A stretch of 8,351 bases of DNA from CAYFVR01 sp046541515 (GTDB taxonomy: Bacteria; Desulfobacterota; Desulfobacteria; Desulfobacterales; Desulfococcaceae), in the NCBI GenBank assembly GCA_046541515.1, contig JBKHDD010000203.1, positions 1-8,351 of the forward strand, given 5' to 3'. The notes under the pieces are model-generated. The model worked only from the letters and a program-made list of their open reading frames with translations, was not told the DNA's origin and did no database searches. The translations under genes were made by a program, and so were the position numbers. Within the stretch, counting starts at the first letter, position 1. Every line of letters begins with the position of its first letter. Positions 1 through 5,875 of the stretch are shown piece by piece.

Positions 1-240
1 GTGATCGCGACGGCGGGGGGAATGCCGTTGGCGACGGGCGGTTCGATCTGCCAGCTCGTGAATTCGGTGACCGGCGTGCCCTATCCGCTGCCCATCGGAT
101 CGGCCGGGGTTTCCACCAGCGTGAAGATCAACGGGCAGGGGCTGGTCCGGGTGGGGGATAAAATTCCCTCGGGACCCGGCGTGATGACCATCATCGGGCC
201 GCCGGCCGCGCCGTACATCAACGATCAAGGAGCCCCCTAA
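1..240 (+). CDS. PAAR-like spike-tip protein, possibly 5'-truncated
   Basis: Likely the small protein that caps the central spike of a contractile tail or injection system and sharpens the membrane-piercing tip. The 79-residue reading is rich in Gly, Pro and Val with short beta-like segments. Its second half (KINGQGLVRVGDKIPSGPG, then IIGPPAAPYIND) has the 'V.INGQ..VRVGD...G...I.G' pattern typical of PAAR repeats; the metal-binding Cys/His residues of classical PAAR proteins are not evident (one Cys, no His). Family members are usually about 90-100 residues, so this copy is slightly short. The GTG lies exactly at the first base of the window, so no ribosome site can be seen and the true start may be upstream. 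The stop overlaps the next ATG by one base (TAATG), and an AAGGAG site inside its last codons serves that gene. Position next to a gp25 gene supports the call; it rests on pattern and context, not on an alignment. Confidence 0.62.
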   Translation: MIATAGGMPLATGGSICQLVNSVTGVPYPLPIGSAGVSTSVKINGQGLVRVGDKIPSGPGVMTIIGPPAAPYINDQGAP

Positions 241-734
241 TGCCCCGACGCCCCGCCAACCCCGACATCCGCATGAAACGCCTCGGCGCCGATTTGGCCC
301 TGGAGTATCCGGGCGCGGCGGGCTGGTGGGAGGACGGCGATCTTCGCGTGGTCCGGCGAAAGCGGGGGCGGGACCGCGATCTGGACCTCGTCACCGGCGT
401 GGAATCGGCCGACCAAATGTTGATCAACCGCCTCAAGACCCACAAGGGCGAGCTGACGCCGCTGGGCCATCCGGAATACGGCTCCCGCCACCACGAGCTG
501 ATCGGCGAGCCCAACGTGGAGCGGACCCGCCGGCTGATCAAGCTCTACGTGCTCGAAGCGCTGTCCCACGAGCCCCGGATCGAGAAGGTGCTGGCCATCG
601 CCGTGACCGCGCCACCCGCTTCACCATCCGGGCCGCCCCGGGACCAGGTCCGGATCGTCATCGACCTGAAACTGATCGACGAGGACCGTCCCCGGAACCT
701 GGTCGTTCCCTTTTCCCTGGAGCCGTCCCCATGA
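240..734 (+). CDS. Baseplate wedge protein, GPW/gp25 family
   Basis: Structural protein of the inner baseplate; in T4 gp25 and P2 gpW this fold joins the wedge and helps start sheath assembly. The 164-residue product carries a clear family core at residues ~49-160: LINRLKTHKGEL, then PEYGSRHHELIGEPN (residues 79-92), then a helix with RLIKLYVLEAL and the conserved E-P-R-I motif at 111-114, followed by a beta strand VRIVIDLKLI. Family members are usually 115-140 residues; the surplus is an N-terminal extension of ~48 residues that is Arg-rich and carries a WW pair, absent from the minimal fold. The start at 240 is supported by AAGGAG at 227-232 with a 7-base spacer and by the TAATG overlap with the upstream gene. 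The 3' end overlaps the next gene by four bases (ATGA), implying translational coupling with the J-type gene. Confidence 0.9.
   Translation: MPRRPANPDIRMKRLGADLALEYPGAAGWWEDGDLRVVRRKRGRDRDLDLVTGVESADQMLINRLKTHKGELTPLGHPEYGSRHHELIGEPNVERTRRLIKLYVLEALSHEPRIEKVLAIAVTAPPASPSGPPRDQVRIVIDLKLIDEDRPRNLVVPFSLEPSP
719..722 (+). promoter_or_regulatory. Ribosome binding site deciding the J-type gene start
   Basis: GGAG lies 8 bases before the ATG at 731. The same reading frame is open as far upstream as about 326, but that upstream part is an Arg/Pro-rich shadow of the gp25 gene. This site, together with the ATGA overlap, identifies 731 as the real start. Confidence 0.6.
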
Positions 735-2533
735 GCTACGCCGCCGAACCCTACGGGGTTTTCGTCGATGATCTCGTCTCCGGCCTCACCGGCGGAATCG
801 TCCGGGAGGAAAACCGGTATCCGTCCGAATCCGGCCCGGCCCGGCTCGGGTTCCAGGGGGATTTTCTGCCCAAGACGGTTCGGGTTCACGGAATTGTCGA
901 AGGCGCCTTCGTCCGGTTCGCGCCGGACCGCGACTACACCGTGGACGCCGACGGGGTCATCGCCTGGATCGCCGACACCGCCGCCGGCGCGGACTCCGGC
1001 GCCCGACGGCCCGATCGCGGCAGCCGCTTTTACGTTTCCTACGAGCGCAAGCCCGAAAACCGGCCCGCCCCGGCGCTGACCGACCGCAACCCCGGCAGCG
1101 TGCTGCGGACCCTGGCCGAGAGTTTCGCCCGGGAATACGCGGTGATTTCCCGGCAGATGGAACGGGTCTATCAGGCCGGTTTTCTGGAAACCGCCACCGA
1201 GCGCGATTTGGATCAGCTCGTGGCGTTGCTGGGCATGGAACGCCGGACGCCGCTCTACGCCGGCGGAGAGGTGGTCTTCAGCCGGGCCACCCCGGCGCCG
1301 GCCGACATCTTCATCCCCGCCGGGACGCGGATTTCCACCTCCGACGCGCCGCCGGTGACCGTGGAAACCGGCGAATCCCGGACGCTCCGGGGCGGATCGC
1401 TCTCCGTGGCCGCGCCGGTGCGGGCCCTGGTTTCCGGCACCGATGGCGTGGCCTTGGCCGAAACGCTGACGGTCATCCACCGTCCCATCCTGGGCGTGGA
1501 TGCGGCGACCAACCCCCGGGAGCTGGGTTTCGCCGGGGCCCGGGAAAGCGATCCGGCCCTGCGCTCCCGGGCGTCCCGGGCACTGGAGCGGGGCGGGGCC
1601 TCCACCATTAACGCCATCGTTTCCGCCTTGGCCACCATCGAGGGAATCCGCCAGCAGGACGTTCGGGTCAAGGAAGACCACGTCAACCATCCCGGCCTCA
1701 TCAAGATCACCGTGGCGGCGGAACTGACGCCGGAGCAATCGGCCCGCGCCGTGGAGCTGATCCGGGCCAACCGCCCGGCCGGGGTGCGGGTGCTGCACAA
1801 TCTCCCGGCGACGCCGGACGTGGTTCCCGTCCCCGGCGAGGACAGCGGCGGCGAACCGGCGACCGAGCCGCCCGCCTCCGGCGCCGGCGACGGCGTCTGG
1901 TATCCGCTGGAAATGCGGGTCACCGTGGTCCCCGCCGTGGCGACCCTGAACGCCGAAGAACGGAAAACCCTCACCGACGCCGTCCGGGCCGCGCTGATCG
2001 CCAAGGTGGACGAGTTGGGAATCGGCCAGCCGGTCATCTACAACGCGCTGGTGGCGGCGGCCATGGGCGTGGAGGGCGTGGGCGACGTGCTGGTGGAGGT
2101 CTTCCCCGCCGGCGCGGCCGGAGGACGAAGCAATATCCTCGTGCCGGAAGGCGCCCGCGCCACGATTTCCGAGGAGGACGTGGGCGTGGAGGCCGCCGGG
2201 GCGCTGGTGGCCTTGGACCTCACGGTCACCGCCGAGCGCAAGGGGCGGCTCCTGCTCCAGGATCGGGATCAGGCCATGGCCGTCATCCGCGACGCCGTCG
2301 CCGATTTGCTGGGCGAATGGCTGGGCGGCGGCCCGGCGGAGATCGGCCAGTCGCTGCTTCTCGGCCAGCTTCCCGCCACCGACGACTACGCCGTGGATGA
2401 GCTTACGTTCAGGGCCGAATACATCGACCAGGGCGTGATGATTCTGGAGGAGAATCCCGACCTGACCCTGGCGGACGACGAGCAGCCCTGGCTGCGCAGC
2501 CTGTCGGTGACCGCCGCGACGGAGGAAGGCTGA
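731..2533 (+). CDS. Baseplate J-like protein (gp6/gp47 family) with duplicated C-terminal unit
   Basis: Core wedge protein that forms the ring of the baseplate around the spike, equivalent to P2 gpJ, Mu gp47 or Afp11. The product is 600 residues, longer than P2 gpJ (~300). Seen in order: an N-terminal module (1-110); a helical stretch and the J signature (SVLRTLAESFAREY at 123-136, ERDLDQLVALLG at 157-168); a beta domain beginning with GGEVVFSR and FIPAGTRIST (194-203); the 'LGFAGARESDPALRSRA' segment (265-281) that precedes the helical 'ALERGGASTINAIVSAL' part; and a first beta-alpha unit ending at ~360. A Pro/Glu/Gly-rich linker (361-388) leads into two further related C-terminal units (about 392-458 and 490-570), each a beta strand, an amphipathic helix and a GVGDVLVEV- or DELTFRAEY-like strand. 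Start chosen at 731 from GGAG at 719-722 and the ATGA overlap. The stop overlaps the next ATG by one base (TGATG). Confidence 0.88.
   Translation: MSYAAEPYGVFVDDLVSGLTGGIVREENRYPSESGPARLGFQGDFLPKTVRVHGIVEGAFVRFAPDRDYTVDADGVIAWIADTAAGADSGARRPDRGSRFYVSYERKPENRPAPALTDRNPGSVLRTLAESFAREYAVISRQMERVYQAGFLETATERDLDQLVALLGMERRTPLYAGGEVVFSRATPAPADIFIPAGTRISTSDAPPVTVETGESRTLRGGSLSVAAPVRALVSGTDGVALAETLTVIHRPILGVDAATNPRELGFAGARESDPALRSRASRALERGGASTINAIVSALATIEGIRQQDVRVKEDHVNHPGLIKITVAAELTPEQSARAVELIRANRPAGVRVLHNLPATPDVVPVPGEDSGGEPATEPPASGAGDGVWYPLEMRVTVVPAVATLNAEERKTLTDAVRAALIAKVDELGIGQPVIYNALVAAAMGVEGVGDVLVEVFPAGAAGGRSNILVPEGARATISEEDVGVEAAGALVALDLTVTAERKGRLLLQDRDQAMAVIRDAVADLLGEWLGGGPAEIGQSLLLGQLPATDDYAVDELTFRAEYIDQGVMILEENPDLTLADDEQPWLRSLSVTAATEEG
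2521..2529 (+). promoter_or_regulatory. Purine-rich ribosome binding site for the gpI-like gene
   Basis: GGAGGAAGG lies within the last codons of the J-type gene, 7 bases before the ATG at 2533 when measured from GGAGG. It fixes the start that overlaps the J stop codon by one base. Confidence 0.65.
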
Positions 2534-4152
2534 TGGCGCTCGCCCGCCGCACGGGGGATATCCTCTCCCGGTTTCCCCGCCACTGGGAGGCCGACGGGGC
2601 GGGGAAGGTCTTCGGGCTCGTGGTCCGGGAGCTGGCCCGGAATCTGGAAATCCTGTCGGCCCACACCGGCCGGATTCGCCACGCCCACCGGATCGACGAC
2701 GCGGGCGAGGTCCGGGACCTGCTGCTCATCGCCGGGCTCCACGGCTTCACCGCCGCCCATTTCGCGTTGGGATCGCGGCGGCGGGCCGCGCTGATTTCGT
2801 CTGCCTCGGCTCTGGCCGATCCCGCCGCGACAACGGAAGACCGGGAAACCGAGCGGAAACGGCTGGGCGATCTGCTGGCCCTCCGGGACGCCGTGCTGGA
2901 ACCGGTTCCCGAGGAGCCCGATCCCGACGCGGGATACCATGCCCGGCTGGCCGAGGCGATCCAGGACTTGACCGGCCTGGAACCGGAGCTGGCGGCCATG
3001 CGGCGGCGGCTGCACCGGCTGATCCGGACCCACCGGGCGGGCAACGGAACGGTGGCCGCCATTCTCCACGCCGCGGCGGCGTATCTGGGGCTGGACCCCG
3101 GCCCGGTGGAATCCGAGTCGGACGACTATTTCCATTTCTGTCTGGCCATGGAAACCTTGCGGATCGTCCTGACCGAGGACGCGGGCGCCGGGCTTCCCGG
3201 ATACGAATTTCCGCCGTCCGAGGAATACTTGGTCCTGGAGGAAAATCCGTTCATCTCCGCCGAGGTGGAACCGGCGGACCGGGTGTACGGCGAACGGTTC
3301 ACGGTGGATCGCAACGGCTTCGACGAGGTGACCGTCTCCGTGCATGTGGTGGGAATCGGCGAGCGGACGGTGGGGCCGATGGTGGTCAACATCCAGACCG
3401 GGGACGGCGTCTGGTACCGGGGTTCGGTTCCCGACGGTTCGGAGCTGGTCTTCGGGGCCGACGGGAAGGCGTTTCTGGACGAAGCCGACGTGACCGGCCG
3501 CGCCTGGTCCTTCCGCGGCGGGGTTTTCGCGGACGCCGACGCGCTGGACGCGACCCACGATTTCCGCTTCGGGGACGAGGCCCTTCCCGCCGAAGAACAG
3601 GCGGAGAAGACCGCCACCTTCGCCGAAACCAAACCCGTTCCCGGCGGATTCGGATTCGACGCCGCGCTGCCTCACGGACCGGGCTCGCTCCAGAATCCGA
3701 CCTTGGCGGTGGGCACGACCCGCTGGCGGTTTTTCGTCCAGACCGCCCATTTCGGAACGCGCAAAGGCGATCCGCCCCAAGACCTGCCCGCTCTGGCGCT
3801 TTACAACGCCGCGCTTTTCGACGGTTCGGTCTTCAAACACAAAGACCCCCCGGAGCCCTCCGGCAAGGTCGGTTTTTCCTGGCGGGAGCGGGAAGCCTTT
3901 TCCATGATCCTCTGGATTCCCGAACGATTCGCGGTGCTGGACGCCGAGGGCGTGCCCAAGGTGACCGATCACCTCAAGGGTCTGCTGGACCGCCACCGCG
4001 CCGCCGGGGTGAAACTGGACGTCCGCTACGCCAGCGACCTCTGGACCCTGCCCGAAGGCATTCTCCGCGATCCCGGCGAAGGCGGGTTGGGGGTGGCGCT
4101 GCGGGGGACGCGGTTGTGGCCGGAGGACATCGAACAGCCGCCGGAGATTTGA
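2533..4152 (+). CDS. P2 gpI-like tail/baseplate protein with beta-rich insertion
   Basis: Probable outer baseplate protein that links the J ring to the fibre network. The 539-residue product opens with helices resembling the P2 gpI family (DILSRFPRHWEA, VVRELARNLEILSAHTGRIRHAHRIDD, VRDLLLIAGLHGF at ~8-72). A charged helical segment follows, then RRRLHRLIRTHRAGNGTVAAILHAAAAYLGL (157-187), which matches the family's 'R..hR.rGT..al...l...G' step. Residues ~195-440 form a beta-rich region absent from minimal gpI proteins (P2 gpI is ~180 residues), including TVDRNGFDEVTVSVHVVGIGE and VVNIQTGDGVWYRGSVPDG. The C terminus (SMILWIPERFAVLD, VTDHLKGLLDRHRAAGVKLDVRY at 457-499) resembles the closing part of wedge proteins in which a helix is followed by an 'AAGV' strand. 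Placement right after J supports the role. It is the last gene before the 388-base gap. The family call is by pattern and synteny; the insertion is unassigned. Confidence 0.68.
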   Translation: MALARRTGDILSRFPRHWEADGAGKVFGLVVRELARNLEILSAHTGRIRHAHRIDDAGEVRDLLLIAGLHGFTAAHFALGSRRRAALISSASALADPAATTEDRETERKRLGDLLALRDAVLEPVPEEPDPDAGYHARLAEAIQDLTGLEPELAAMRRRLHRLIRTHRAGNGTVAAILHAAAAYLGLDPGPVESESDDYFHFCLAMETLRIVLTEDAGAGLPGYEFPPSEEYLVLEENPFISAEVEPADRVYGERFTVDRNGFDEVTVSVHVVGIGERTVGPMVVNIQTGDGVWYRGSVPDGSELVFGADGKAFLDEADVTGRAWSFRGGVFADADALDATHDFRFGDEALPAEEQAEKTATFAETKPVPGGFGFDAALPHGPGSLQNPTLAVGTTRWRFFVQTAHFGTRKGDPPQDLPALALYNAALFDGSVFKHKDPPEPSGKVGFSWREREAFSMILWIPERFAVLDAEGVPKVTDHLKGLLDRHRAAGVKLDVRYASDLWTLPEGILRDPGEGGLGVALRGTRLWPEDIEQPPEI

Positions 4153-4208
4153 AACGCTTCGGCCTTCGGCTGGAATTGGATTCCCGTTTCCACAAAAGCA
4201 TTGGAAAT

Positions 4209-4359
4209 GTAGGGGCGCTGCTTGCCGCGCCCCGGTTCGTGGAGAACGACAGCGAATTTACCCCGGTCGGACAAAGCGGCCCCGTCCACGAACAACCATT
4301 TTCCCGGAATTGGAATTTTTTTCCCGCATTGACCGGGGCGCGGCAAGCAGCGCCCCTAC
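4209..4359. repeat. REPIN-like element: two inverted GTAG-headed REP hairpins
   Basis: The ends of this 151-base unit are perfect inverted repeats of 28 bases (4209-4236 and 4332-4359), separated by 95 bases. Each arm is itself a hairpin: GGGGCGC at 4212-4218 pairs with GCGCCCC at 4227-4233 across an 8-base loop, and the other arm does the same in mirror orientation. Both arms carry the tetranucleotide GTAG at the foot of the hairpin on their own strand. That is the mark of REP sequences recognised by RAYT (IS200-like Y1) transposases in the REP literature, and an inverted REP pair is called a REPIN or BIME. No target-site duplication is apparent at the edges. The role here (mobile passenger, or effects on mRNA stability or attenuation) is inference. 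Confidence 0.7.
4234..4343. repeat. Direct repeat copy 1 (~110 bases)
   Basis: Runs from GGTTCGTGGA to GGGGCGCGG and is matched by the second copy that begins 133 bases downstream. Shared blocks include GCGGCCCCGTCC, CGAACAACCATTT, CCCGGAATTGGAATT and CATTGACCGGGGCGCGG. By eye the copies are about 80-85% identical. This copy is the internal spacer of the REPIN-like element plus part of its right arm. Confidence 0.75.
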
Positions 4360-4366
4360 GAAAAAG

Positions 4367-4475
4367 GGTTCGTGGAATACGACGGCGAATTTATCCCTAT
4401 GGGATAATGCGGCCCCGTCCCCGAACAACCATTTCCCCGGAATTGGAATTCCTTCCCACATTGACCGGGGCGCGG
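4367..4475. repeat. Direct repeat copy 2 (~109 bases), 3' end lost
   Basis: Second copy of the same unit. Similarity stops abruptly after GGGGCGCGG at 4475, so the second half of the right-hand hairpin is missing and this copy looks like a decayed relative. In place of the less regular middle of copy 1 it has a 17-base palindrome, TTATCCCTATGGGATAA (4391-4407; 7-base stem, 3-base loop). Confidence 0.75.
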
Positions 4476-4527
4476 ACGCAACAATTATCCGGCAATCGCA
4501 ACGGCGAATCATTTTCACCCGTCAAAC

Positions 4528-4532
4528 AAGGA
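4528..4532 (+). promoter_or_regulatory. Ribosome binding site deciding the first PASTA gene start
   Basis: AAGGA lies 8 bases before the ATG at 4541. An in-frame ATG at 4532 overlaps this site and is therefore less likely. The frame is also open further back through the repeat array, but that part is repeat-encoded and has no ribosome site of this quality. Confidence 0.6.
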
Positions 4533-4540
4533 TGGTCGTT

Positions 4541-5263
4541 ATGGATATCGAAAAACCGGCGCTGGCCGAGGCGAGTCCCGGGCAGCCCGTTACGGCGCAG
4601 GCGTGGAACGCTCTGGTGTCCGCCATTCTCGAACTCTACGACGCCATGGCGACCATCGACGACGGCACGGTCCTGCGGGTTTCCGTGAAACACGACGGCG
4701 GCCCGGTTCGGGACGCCCGGATGGTGGCCAGCAACGGCGAGACTTCCGTCCAGGCGGTCGCGCCGTTGGGCGGCACGGAGCAATTCATCTTGGGCGGACT
4801 CTCCGAGGGGAAATGGACGTTGCGAATCCAGGCCCCCGGACTGAAGGCGTTCGAAGAAGACATCGAAATGCCCCGGAAGGAGCCGCTGGAAATCGCCATG
4901 GAAAGCGACGGCAGCGTGGCCATGCCCGATCTCTTCGGCCTCATCGCCAAGCGGGCGGTGGAGGAACTTGGCGCCCGAGAGCTGTCCATCGAATCGATTT
5001 TCGACACCGCCGGGCAGGAGCTGACGCGATCTTCCCTGCTCAAGGCCAACGCCGAATCCCGGGTGCTCCACCAGTTGCCCGCCGCCGGAACGCTCATGCA
5101 ACCCAAGACCGACCGGGTTCGCTTCGTGGTCGGGGCGGAAATCGCCCAACAGGAGGTGATCACCGTGCCCGACCTCCAGGGAATGACGCTGGACCAGGCG
5201 ACCAAGGCGCTCCAGGAAGCCGGGTTGGAAATCGGCAAGGTCGGCTACGTCAAAAATCAATGA
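4541..5263 (+). CDS. PASTA-domain protein with N-terminal regulatory-like beta domain
   Basis: A 240-residue protein of unproven role. PASTA domains are best known as muropeptide- or beta-lactam-binding modules of PknB-type kinases and PBPs. Seen in order: a short helix (17-40); a carboxypeptidase-regulatory or PEGA-like beta domain (43-121: VLRVSVKHDGGPVRDARMV, FILGGLSEGKWTLRIQAPGLKAFEEDIEM); a full PASTA-like repeat (~126-199: MPDLFGLIAKRAVEELG, then VLHQLPAAGTLMQPKTDRVRFVVGA); and the first half only of a second (207-240: VPDLQGMTLDQATKALQEAGLEIGKVGYVKNQ). There is no signal peptide and no transmembrane segment, unlike kinase- or PBP-linked PASTA proteins, which suggests a cytoplasmically assembled particle part. 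Start chosen at 4541 from AAGGA at 4528-4532. The gene follows the repeat gap and sits 51 bases before a second small gene in the same frame that also has a PASTA-like half. The tail-adornment role is inference. Confidence 0.78.
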   Translation: MDIEKPALAEASPGQPVTAQAWNALVSAILELYDAMATIDDGTVLRVSVKHDGGPVRDARMVASNGETSVQAVAPLGGTEQFILGGLSEGKWTLRIQAPGLKAFEEDIEMPRKEPLEIAMESDGSVAMPDLFGLIAKRAVEELGARELSIESIFDTAGQELTRSSLLKANAESRVLHQLPAAGTLMQPKTDRVRFVVGAEIAQQEVITVPDLQGMTLDQATKALQEAGLEIGKVGYVKNQ

Positions 5264-5269
5264 TCGATT

Positions 5270-5299
5270 CCGGCCCCGGAACATCGCCGGGCCGGTTTT
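5270..5299 (+). other. GC-rich hairpin followed by TTTT between the two PASTA-type genes
   Basis: CCGGCCC (5270-5276) can pair with GGGCCGG (5289-5295) around a 12-base loop and is followed directly by TTTT (5296-5299). A shorter alternative stem, CCCGG/CCGGG, is also possible. It has terminator-like form but a short T run, and it sits right before a strong ribosome site. Partial attenuation or mRNA-end protection are both possible. Confidence 0.4.
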
Positions 5300-5301
5300 C
5301 G

Positions 5302-5309
5302 AAAGGAGG
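5302..5309 (+). promoter_or_regulatory. Strong Shine-Dalgarno for the second PASTA-type gene
   Basis: AAAGGAGG, the strongest ribosome site in the window, ends 5 bases before the ATG at 5315. It shows that this gene is initiated independently rather than by coupling to the upstream gene, whose stop is 51 bases away. Confidence 0.75.
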
Positions 5310-5314
5310 CGACC

Positions 5315-5875
5315 ATGCCCCTGCTCACGAATTTCAACCTCGTTCAGCCCAAGCGGAAAATCGTCAACGACAATTTGTTCGAATTCGCGGACACGGGCAA
5401 GGGCGACAAGGTGGCCATCGTTCCCTTTGAAAAAGAATCCAAGGTGGTCCCCTTGATCGAAGCGGAGGTCCTTCTCGCCGATCCCGTTTTCAAGCCCACG
5501 GTGGACAAGGTCTTTTCCCAGACGCCCAAGGCGGGAACGATGATCGCCCGGGGGACCAAGGTCAACCTGGTGCTGGTGGCCCGGGACGCGGGGAAGGTCG
5601 GTATGCTCGACAAGGCCCACGAAGCCTTGGCCGACGCGAACCTGGTGGATGTGTGGGATCGGTTTGTGAAGGACGATCCCCAAATCCAGGCGGCAGCGGA
5701 AAAATATGCGCGGGGCGAGGAAATTACGCCGGAGGAAAAGGATATTGTGACGTCCAAATTCGCCGAAGCGGAAATCCAGCTCCAGGAAGGGCAAACCGGC
5801 CGGGATTTCGACGCCGGCATGAAAGCTCTGGCCGGATCGGTGCAGTTCGCCGGGGCGGGGGTTCGGGTCCAGTGA
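5315..5875 (+). CDS. Small protein with degenerate PASTA-like half and charged helical C terminus
   Basis: A 186-residue protein that I do not recognise as a named family. Residues ~63-89 (VDKVFSQTPKAGTMIARGTKVNLVLVA) match the second half of a PASTA repeat ('V..Q.P.AGT....GT.V.LVV'). The segment before it (KVVPLIEAEVLLADPVFKPT, 43-62) could be a diverged first half with the usual VPDL motif reduced to VVPLI. The C-terminal half (94-160) is charged and predicted helical (LDKAHEALADANLVDVWDRFV, ITPEEKDIVTSKFAEAEIQLQEGQ), ending in a Gly/Val-rich tail. No signal peptide, membrane segment or Cys residue is present. The start at 5315 is fixed by AAAGGAGG. The stop overlaps the next gene's GTG by four bases (GTGA). 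Its position beside another PASTA gene suggests that the two products work together, as inference. Confidence 0.75.
   Translation: MPLLTNFNLVQPKRKIVNDNLFEFADTGKGDKVAIVPFEKESKVVPLIEAEVLLADPVFKPTVDKVFSQTPKAGTMIARGTKVNLVLVARDAGKVGMLDKAHEALADANLVDVWDRFVKDDPQIQAAAEKYARGEEITPEEKDIVTSKFAEAEIQLQEGQTGRDFDAGMKALAGSVQFAGAGVRVQ

Larger units (their letters stand above)
4153..4540. other. Non-coding gap filled by repeats inside the tail operon
   Basis: This 388-base stretch is the only long gap in an operon whose other junctions are 1-4 base overlaps or a 51-base spacer. It contains a REPIN-like inverted pair of hairpins and two direct repeat copies (listed separately), and has an AT content visibly higher than the genes around it. 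Reading frames that cross it on either strand are repeat-derived and differ between copies, so no gene is called. No convincing promoter or intrinsic terminator was found: there is a T7 run at 4316-4322, but only a 4-base stem precedes it. Confidence 0.8.

Noticed and set aside
326..730. Upstream extension of the J-type frame to 326
   Set aside because: This part is Arg/Pro-rich low-complexity translation in the shadow of the gp25 gene; the ATGA overlap and GGAG place the start at 731.
2386..3996. Long reverse frames opposite the gpI-like gene and elsewhere (for example 545-1798, 4397-5890, 5344-7374)
   Set aside because: High GC content suppresses stop codons on the opposite strand; these frames lack ribosome sites and recognisable domains and span several real genes.
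4316..4322. T7 run as a possible terminator
   Set aside because: Only a 4-base AT/GC stem (TTCC/GGAA) precedes it, and the run is not conserved in the second repeat copy.
4403..4408. GATAAT resembling a -10 promoter box
   Set aside because: No acceptable -35 box lies 16-18 bases upstream, and the sequence is one arm of a palindrome inside a repeat copy.
4209..4475. CRISPR array
   Set aside because: There are only two units of ~110 bases with diverged sequence and palindromic ends; no short identical repeats with unique spacers are present.
4026..4518. Reverse-strand frames in the repeat gap reading similar peptides twice
   Set aside because: The similarity comes from the duplicated repeat DNA; there are no ribosome sites and the two frames differ in boundaries.
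4116..4540. Forward frames crossing the repeat gap, including an N-terminal extension of the first PASTA gene from 4310
   Set aside because: They are encoded by the repeats and contain no domain; the ribosome site at 4528-4532 points to 4541.
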